Under the pieces are notes generated by a model, which was not told the DNA's origin, ran no database searches, and saw only the letters and a program-made list of their open reading frames with translations. Both the position numbers and the translations under genes were made by a program. From an uncultured Ruminococcus sp. (lineage in GTDB: Bacteria > Bacillota > Clostridia > Lachnospirales > Lachnospiraceae): DNA of 64,000 nt. Positions within the stretch are counted from its first letter, which is position 1. Every line of letters begins with the position of its first letter. This document shows positions 55,992-64,000 of this stretch, piece after piece. The stretch spans positions 1 through 64,000 of the forward strand of contig UQVC01000009.1 in the NCBI GenBank assembly GCA_900544395.1. Reading direction: 5' to 3'.

Positions 55992-57017
55992 ATGAAGAAC
56001 AACAAGTTTGATTTATTGTCATTAGGTGAAATTTTATTAAGACTGTCGCCACCGGATAATGAGAGAATTGTCAGTGGAGAGGTGTTTCAAAAACAGGTTG
56101 GGGGCGCAGAACTCAATGTGGTGTCAGGTGTGTCTATTTTAGGTCTTCGAACAGGTGTTGTATCCAAACTGCCGGATAATGCTCTTGGAATGTTTGCAAA
56201 AAACAGAGTGCGTTTTTGTGGCGTGAGTGATGATTTTCTTGTATATGATGATGAGCCGGATGCGAGACTTGGAATTTATTATTATGAAAATGGTGCATTT
56301 CCGAGAAAACCGGGAGTAGTATATGATAGACGGCATACTTCATTTGATAAGATCCGTCTGGAGGAGCTGCCGGAAGAAATTTTTTCCAGCACCCGATGCT
56401 TTCATACCAGCGGGATTACGCTGGCATTGGGAAAGAATATCAGAAATACTGCGATAGAAATGATCAAAAAATTTAAAGAGAACGGAGCATTGATCTCATT
56501 TGATGTGAATTTTCGCGGAAATCTCTGGACAGGACCAGAAGCAAAAGCATGTATTGAAGAAATTCTGCCCTATGTTGACATCTTTTTCTGTTCGGAAGAA
56601 ACGGCAAGACTGACGTTTTTAAAAGAAGGTGATGCAAAGAGTATTATGAAAAGTTTTACACAGGAGTATCCAATTTCTGTGGTGGCATCTACACAGAGGA
56701 TTGTACACAGTCCCAAAAAACATACCTTTGGATCTGTTATCTACAGTACAAAAGAAGACCGATATTATGAGGAAGAACCGTATCGAAATATCGAAGTTGT
56801 GGATCGTATTGGAAGTGGAGATGCCTATGTATCCGGCGCTCTGTATGGACTGCTTGCACATGATTTTGATTGTCAGAAGGCATTGGAGTACGGAAATGCT
56901 GCAGGAGCGGTAAAAAATACGATTAAAGGAGATCTTCCATCCTGCAGTTTGAGAGAAATGGATGCGATCATCCGAAATCACAAACATGTCGGAGTGGAAT
57001 TGGAAATGTACAGATAG
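55992..57017 (+). CDS. kdgK: PfkB-family sugar kinase, KDG-kinase-like
   Basis: A 341-residue ribokinase-fold enzyme; SLGEILLRLSPPDNERI, the GGAELNV sugar-binding loop and the catalytic GSGDAYVSGALYG are typical of 2-dehydro-3-deoxygluconokinase. ATG 55992 follows AGGAGG. In a uronate pathway it would phosphorylate KDG derived from the glycan locus upstream. Stands alone between terminator and V-ATPase promoter. Confidence 0.8.
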   Translation: MKNNKFDLLSLGEILLRLSPPDNERIVSGEVFQKQVGGAELNVVSGVSILGLRTGVVSKLPDNALGMFAKNRVRFCGVSDDFLVYDDEPDARLGIYYYENGAFPRKPGVVYDRRHTSFDKIRLEELPEEIFSSTRCFHTSGITLALGKNIRNTAIEMIKKFKENGALISFDVNFRGNLWTGPEAKACIEEILPYVDIFFCSEETARLTFLKEGDAKSIMKSFTQEYPISVVASTQRIVHSPKKHTFGSVIYSTKEDRYYEEEPYRNIEVVDRIGSGDAYVSGALYGLLAHDFDCQKALEYGNAAGAVKNTIKGDLPSCSLREMDAIIRNHKHVGVELEMYR

Positions 57018-57087
57018 TCTAAAAATACATGCATTTATGAAAAAAGTGTGAAATTAACAGAAAATCATAAGAAAACAGAATTACATT

Positions 57088-57115
57088 TTGACATTATAGA
57101 AGTTTGCGGTATAAT
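57088..57115 (+). promoter_or_regulatory. Promoter of the V-type ATPase operon
   Basis: TTGACA 57088-57093, 16 bases, TATAAT 57110-57115; both boxes are perfect matches. A leader of about 110 bases follows. Confidence 0.8.
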
Positions 57116-57233
57116 GACATTAAGTTCACGATAAATGCACAAAATATGTGTATTGCAACGGTGATGCACAGGGAGGATATTTTCACAGATTATCAGATGA
57201 ATAATTTCAGAGCAGGAAGGTGGTGAAATATCT

Positions 57234-57542
57234 ATGGTGGAAGATACAATCCAGGCAATCCGTAAAACCGAAGCAGAAGCGGATGCCATTGTAAAAGAAG
57301 CTGAGGAAAAAAGCCAGATGATTTTAAGAGAAGCGCGGGAAGAGGCAGAACGGATATGCGCAGAAGCAGAGGCGGCCGGTAAAGTTTCTATGCAGAATGC
57401 GATGGAACAGGCCCGCAGTGCAGGGGAAGAATTTCAAAAGATGGCTCAGGCAAAGACAGAGCGGGAAGTTCAGGCATTAAAAGAGCTGGCTGCACAGAAG
57501 GAAGAAGAAGCGGTGAAGGCAGTGATTTCTCAGCTGGTATAA
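57234..57542 (+). CDS. ntpF: V-type ATPase subunit G/H (NtpF-like)
   Basis: A 102-residue, Glu/Ala-rich coiled-coil stalk protein (KEAEEKSQMILREAREEAERI, shown at about residues 20-40). It heads the operon as in Enterococcus hirae ntpFIKECGABDJ. Confidence 0.8.
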   Translation: MVEDTIQAIRKTEAEADAIVKEAEEKSQMILREAREEAERICAEAEAAGKVSMQNAMEQARSAGEEFQKMAQAKTEREVQALKELAAQKEEEAVKAVISQLV

Positions 57543-57575
57543 GGATTAGAAAGAATAAAAAGGAGGGAGTACACT

Positions 57576-60073
<2,498 letters not shown>

Positions 60074-60109
60074 ACAGGACAGTAAAAAGAAAAAAGGAGA
60101 GCGTGAACG

Positions 60110-60703
60110 ATGAGTGGATTAGAGAATATGAAACGCCAGATTCTGGACGAAGCGAATCACGCAGCGCAGGAAAAAATTTCAGAAGCAAAGGAAAAGGCGG
60201 AAGAGATTTTAAGAGAAGCGAAAAAGGAGATGGAATCTCAGAGCGTGGCGCTGCTTCAAAAGTCTGAAGCAGAGACAAAAGCGTACGCACAGCGCCTGGA
60301 GTCTTCCAGTGAAATGCAGAGAAAACAGGCTCTTCTGCAGGCAAAACAGGACGTGATACAAGACGTTCTGGATCGGGCATATCAGCAGGTGCTGCATCTG
60401 GAGCCAGAGCATTATTTCGAGATGCTTCAGAAGATGCTGGAAGTGTATGCGCTGCCGCAGAAGGGGGAGATTTATTTTTCTTCAGCAGATCTGCAGCGTA
60501 TGCCGCAGAGCTTTCAGGATGTGATCGGTCAGACAGCACAGAAAAAGGGCGGTCATCTTGAGATTTCAAAAGAGCCGAGAGAGATAGACGGCGGATTTGT
60601 GCTGGTTTATGGCGGAATTGAAGAGAACTGTACCATCAAAGCAATGTTCCATACAAAACGGGACGAATTGTCGGATATTGTACAGAACGTATTATTTGTA
60701 TAG
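60110..60703 (+). CDS. ntpE: V-type ATPase subunit E
   Basis: A 197-residue peripheral-stalk subunit; N-terminal coiled coil and C-terminal globular part ending GGFVLVYGGIEENCTIKAMF. Confidence 0.88.
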   Translation: MSGLENMKRQILDEANHAAQEKISEAKEKAEEILREAKKEMESQSVALLQKSEAETKAYAQRLESSSEMQRKQALLQAKQDVIQDVLDRAYQQVLHLEPEHYFEMLQKMLEVYALPQKGEIYFSSADLQRMPQSFQDVIGQTAQKKGGHLEISKEPREIDGGFVLVYGGIEENCTIKAMFHTKRDELSDIVQNVLFV

Positions 60704-60752
60704 AGCGTAACCGTTCTTCTCAGAAAATGGAAGAAAGAAGGAGGGAAAAGTC

Positions 60753-61724
60753 TTGAATGAATTGGAATACACCTACGCGGTTGCGCGCATACGGGCGCTG
60801 GAAGGCTCTCTGCTCACACAAAATGTGATCGAACAGCTGATGGCATGTCAAAATGAGACACAGTGTCTCCAGCTTTTAAGTGAAAAAGGCTGGGGAGATC
60901 CCGCAGATATGCAGGATCCGGCACAGATGCTCCGGCGGGAAGAGGAAAAGATCTGGGAAGTGATCTCAGATGTTGCACCCGAACTTTCTGTATTTGATGT
61001 GATGTCTTACACGAAAGTATTTCATAATCTGAAAGCAGCCATCAAAGCTGTGTGTACAGGAGACGAGGAACGAAATATTTTTTATCAGGACAGTTCCATT
61101 TCCGGAGCACAGATGCTGGAGATTATAAAAAATAAAGAATTTGGGAGACTTCCGGAGACTATGGCAGGAGCGGCACAGGAGGCGTATGATGCTTTGCTCC
61201 ATACCGGCGACGGGCAGTTATGTGATGTGATCATAGACAGAGCGGCACTGGAAGCGATTTACGAAGCCGGAAAGAAGGCAGAAGATGCGATCATCCGGGA
61301 TTATGCAGAGTCTACTGTGGCGATCGCAGATATCAAAATCGCAGTGCGAGCCCAGAAGACCGGAAAGAGTCCGGAATTTTTAAAACGGGCGCTGGCGCCA
61401 TGTGACAGTATTCGGGTGGAAACGCTGGCAAAGGCAGCGGCAAATGGCATGGAAGCTATCCGGGATTATCTGCTTGGCACAGTGTATGCCGCAGGAGCAG
61501 AGGCGCTGGAAGAGTCACCGTCCGCATTTGAGCGGTGGTGTGACAACCGTATGATCGAGACAATGAAACCGCAGAAATATCAGGCGTTTTCCGTAGGACC
61601 ACTGGTAGCATATATCGTGGCAAGGGAAAATGAGATCAAAACCGTTCGGATTATCCTGACCGGAAAGCAGAATCAATTTCCGGAAGAGGCAATTCGGGAA
61701 AGGATCAGGGAGATGTATGTATAA
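60753..61724 (+). CDS. ntpC: V-type ATPase subunit C (d-like)
   Basis: A 323-residue all-helical central-stalk adaptor (YTYAVARIRALEGSLL; GPLVAYIVARENEIKTVRIIL). The start is TTG 60753, seven bases after GGAGGG; the nearby ATG 60757 is out of frame. Confidence 0.92.
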   Translation: MNELEYTYAVARIRALEGSLLTQNVIEQLMACQNETQCLQLLSEKGWGDPADMQDPAQMLRREEEKIWEVISDVAPELSVFDVMSYTKVFHNLKAAIKAVCTGDEERNIFYQDSSISGAQMLEIIKNKEFGRLPETMAGAAQEAYDALLHTGDGQLCDVIIDRAALEAIYEAGKKAEDAIIRDYAESTVAIADIKIAVRAQKTGKSPEFLKRALAPCDSIRVETLAKAAANGMEAIRDYLLGTVYAAGAEALEESPSAFERWCDNRMIETMKPQKYQAFSVGPLVAYIVARENEIKTVRIILTGKQNQFPEEAIRERIREMYV

Positions 61725-62034
61725 GATTGCAGTAATCGGAGATTATGACAGTATTTACGGCTTTCAGACACTGGGTCTTTCCATCTGCCCGGTCAAAGAT
61801 GCCGAGGAGGGCAGAGAAAAGCTGCGCCAGCTGGCTTTGGAGTGTGGGATCATCTATATTACAGAAGCTCTGGCGGCAGAACTGCCGGAAGAGATCGAAC
61901 GATATAAAGAACAGGTCATGCCTGCCATCATCCAGATACCGGGAGTTTCCGGCAATACAGGGGCTGGCGTAGAAGGTGTGAAAAAAACAGTGGAACAGGC
62001 AGTCGGTTCCGACATCCTGTTTTCACAGGAGTAG
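61717..62034 (+). CDS. ntpG: V-type ATPase subunit F (NtpG)
   Basis: A 105-residue Rossmann-like regulatory subunit (KIAVIGDYDSIYGFQTLGL; IIYITEALAAELPEEI). Overlaps ntpC by eight bases. Confidence 0.92.
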   Translation: MYKIAVIGDYDSIYGFQTLGLSICPVKDAEEGREKLRQLALECGIIYITEALAAELPEEIERYKEQVMPAIIQIPGVSGNTGAGVEGVKKTVEQAVGSDILFSQE

Positions 62035-62053
62035 TGGGAGGTAGATTCGGCAA

Positions 62054-63820
62054 ATGAGTAAAGGCGTAATTAAAAAAGTAGCAGGACCGTTGGTCATTGC
62101 CTCTGGAATGCGTGATGCAAATATGTTTGACGTCGTGCGTGTCAGTAATCAGAGACTGATCGGTGAAATTATAGAGATGCATGGGGATGAGGCTTCCATT
62201 CAGGTATATGAAGAGACCTCCGGACTGGGACCGGGTGAACCGGTGGAATCTATGGAAGTTCCGATGTCCGTAGAACTGGGGCCTGGGCTGATCACCAGCA
62301 TTTATGACGGAATTCAGAGACCACTGGATGATATTATGAAAATTTCAGGAAACAGTCTGAAACGAGGAGTGGAAGTTCCGTCTTTGAAACGAAACCTGAA
62401 ATGGGAATTTGTTCCCACAGCTAAAGTGGGAGATGAAGTAGAAGCAGGAGATGTGATCGGTACCGTACAGGAGACGCCTGTTGTGCAGCAGAAGATCATG
62501 GTTCCATATGGCGTCAAAGGGACGATCAAAGAGATCCGAGCAGGGGAGTTTACCGTAGAGGAAGTGGTTGCCATCGTTACTATGGAATCGGGAGAACGGG
62601 AGCTGACATTGATGCAAAAATGGCCGGTTCGAAGAGGACGTCCCTATCAGAGAAAACTTCCTCCGAAGATGCCGCTTGTAACAGGACAGCGTGTAATCGA
62701 TACGTTTTTCCCAATTGCCAAAGGTGGTGTGGCAGCGGTACCGGGACCGTTTGGAAGCGGAAAGACTGTAATCCAGCATCAGCTTGCAAAATGGGCAGAG
62801 GCAGATATTGTTGTCTATATTGGATGCGGAGAGCGTGGAAATGAGATGACGGACGTTCTGAATGAATTTCCGGAATTGAAAGATCCGAAGACCGGACAGT
62901 CCTTGATGCAGAGAACAGTTCTGATCGCAAACACATCCGATATGCCGGTTGCAGCCCGTGAGGCATCGATTTATACCGGCATCACGATTGCAGAATATTT
63001 CCGGGATATGGGATATTCGGTGGCATTGATGGCAGATTCCACATCCCGCTGGGCTGAGGCGCTCCGTGAGATGTCCGGACGTCTGGAAGAGATGCCGGGT
63101 GAAGAAGGATATCCGGCATATCTGGGAAGCCGTCTGGCGCAGTTCTATGAGAGAGCCGGCCATGTGATCTCTCTTGGAAAAGAGGGAAGAGAAGGAGCCC
63201 TTTCTGTAATCGGCGCAGTGTCTCCTCCGGGTGGAGATATTTCAGAACCGGTTTCTCAGGCAACCCTTCGTATTGTAAAAGTATTCTGGGGACTGGATTC
63301 CGCGTTGGCTTACAAGCGTCATTTCCCGGCGATCAACTGGCTGAACAGCTATTCTCTGTATCTGGATGATATGGAGACATGGTTCAATGCGAATGTGGCG
63401 TCAGACTGGATGGAAGGCCGTCAGAAGATGATGACCCTTCTTCAGGAAGAGGCAGAACTGGAAGAAATCGTAAAAATGGTAGGTATGGATGCGCTGTCAC
63501 CGGGAGACCGTCTGAAGATGGAGGCAGCCAGATCTATCCGTGAGGACTTCCTGCACCAGAACTCATTCCATGAGATTGATACTTATACTTCTTTGAAAAA
63601 GCAGTATATGATGATGAAACTGGTTATGGCATTTTATGAGAAAGCAGTGGAGGCATTATCCAAGGGTGCGTCTTTGCAGGATCTGATCAATATGCCAGTC
63701 AGAGAACAGATCGGACGATTCAAATATGTACATGAAGACGATCTGGATACAGAATATGAGAAAGTAAATCAGAAACTGGATGCGGAGATTTCCGCCGCAC
63801 AGGGAAAGGAGGGCTTCTAA
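62054..63820 (+). CDS. ntpA: V-type ATPase catalytic subunit A
   Basis: A 588-residue catalytic subunit: P-loop GPFGSGKT at residues 231-238, [11 protein letters not shown], and the non-homologous insert after residue 110. P-loop position agrees with Enterococcus NtpA (232-239). Confidence 0.96.
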   Translation: MSKGVIKKVAGPLVIASGMRDANMFDVVRVSNQRLIGEIIEMHGDEASIQVYEETSGLGPGEPVESMEVPMSVELGPGLITSIYDGIQRPLDDIMKISGNSLKRGVEVPSLKRNLKWEFVPTAKVGDEVEAGDVIGTVQETPVVQQKIMVPYGVKGTIKEIRAGEFTVEEVVAIVTMESGERELTLMQKWPVRRGRPYQRKLPPKMPLVTGQRVIDTFFPIAKGGVAAVPGPFGSGKTVIQHQLAKWAEADIVVYIGCGERGNEMTDVLNEFPELKDPKTGQSLMQRTVLIANTSDMPVAAREASIYTGITIAEYFRDMGYSVALMADSTSRWAEALREMSGRLEEMPGEEGYPAYLGSRLAQFYERAGHVISLGKEGREGALSVIGAVSPPGGDISEPVSQATLRIVKVFWGLDSALAYKRHFPAINWLNSYSLYLDDMETWFNANVASDWMEGRQKMMTLLQEEAELEEIVKMVGMDALSPGDRLKMEAARSIREDFLHQNSFHEIDTYTSLKKQYMMMKLVMAFYEKAVEALSKGASLQDLINMPVREQIGRFKYVHEDDLDTEYEKVNQKLDAEISAAQGKEGF

Positions 63821-64000
63821 ATGCCAAAAGAGTATAGAACCATACAGGAAGTAGCCGGTCCTTTGATGCTGGTGCGCGGAGTGGAAAATGTCACTTATGA
63901 CGAACTGGGAGAGATCGAGCTGGCAAGCGGCGAGACAAGACGCTGCAAAGTTCTGGAGATCAACGGAAGCGACGCTCTGGTACAGTTATTTGAAAGTTCT
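63821..64000 (+). CDS. ntpB: V-type ATPase subunit B (partial)
   Basis: The first 60 codons are present and run off the window. The start [20 protein letters not shown] and [16 protein letters not shown] are typical of subunit B. It begins at the stop of ntpA. Confidence 0.93.
   Translation, partial: MPKEYRTIQEVAGPLMLVRGVENVTYDELGEIELASGETRRCKVLEINGSDALVQLFESS

Overview
The window is a chromosomal stretch from a Gram-positive, mid-GC anaerobe, most likely a gut Lachnospiraceae (Bacillota, Clostridia). Supporting this are the paired GlgC/GlgD subunits, a large Alu-domain SRP RNA, small clostridial families (DUF6472-like, DUF6128-like), a YesM/YesN sugar two-component system, a sortase-type surface protein, strong AGGAGG ribosome sites, and both an F-type and a V-type ATPase. 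No rRNA, tRNA, CRISPR array or complete insertion sequence was seen. I recognised families from sequence motifs only; no database search was run.

Layout. 1-2730: a VanZ-like gene with a damaged 5' end, an SPQTG surface protein, and a CpsB/CpsD tyrosine phosphatase-kinase pair. 2800-11907: glycogen genes (glgB; glgC-glgD on the minus strand) with an AT-rich two-gene AbiL/RloAB-like defence cassette, a galactose mutarotase and a serine esterase between them. 12148-30349: a large glycan-use locus with a DUF2264 protein, a GH78-like rhamnosidase, YesM/YesN, a sugar-binding lipoprotein, two ABC permeases, an uncharacterised membrane-anchored protein, a YesL-like protein, a beta-glucuronidase, a GH88 unsaturated glucuronyl hydrolase, a heparinase II/III-family protein and an M20 hydrolase. 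No transporter ATPase is encoded there. 30393-35558: Cu/Zn SOD-like protein, YaaA, Maf, small proteins, a YgjP-like metallopeptidase, an AlbA_2/ATPase-fold protein and a membrane protein.

36068-42313 is a complete F-type ATP synthase operon (atpBEFHAGDC); its c subunit lacks key Na+ ligands, and atpB has no ATG, GTG or TTG next to its strong ribosome site. 42547-46078 holds a nuclease-family remnant, a degenerate GGDEF-EAL protein, a phosphopantetheinyl transferase and a VanY-type carboxypeptidase. 46249-55798 is mostly housekeeping: an XRE regulator, dGTPase, tadA, SRP RNA, a radical SAM protein, nth, an AIR synthase-like protein, an Lrp-type regulator, an aminotransferase and trmL. A KDG-kinase-like gene (55992-57017) precedes a V-type ATPase operon (57234 to window end, order G/H-I-K-E-C-F-A-B) whose K subunit keeps the Na+ ligands of Enterococcus hirae NtpK.

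How the genes fit together: the glycan locus appears built to import and cut uronate-containing oligosaccharides. The lyase and GH88 enzyme would yield unsaturated uronate, GusA would yield glucuronate, and the KDG kinase would act downstream of both. The two rotary ATPases seem to use different ions: H+ for the F-type and Na+ for the V-type.
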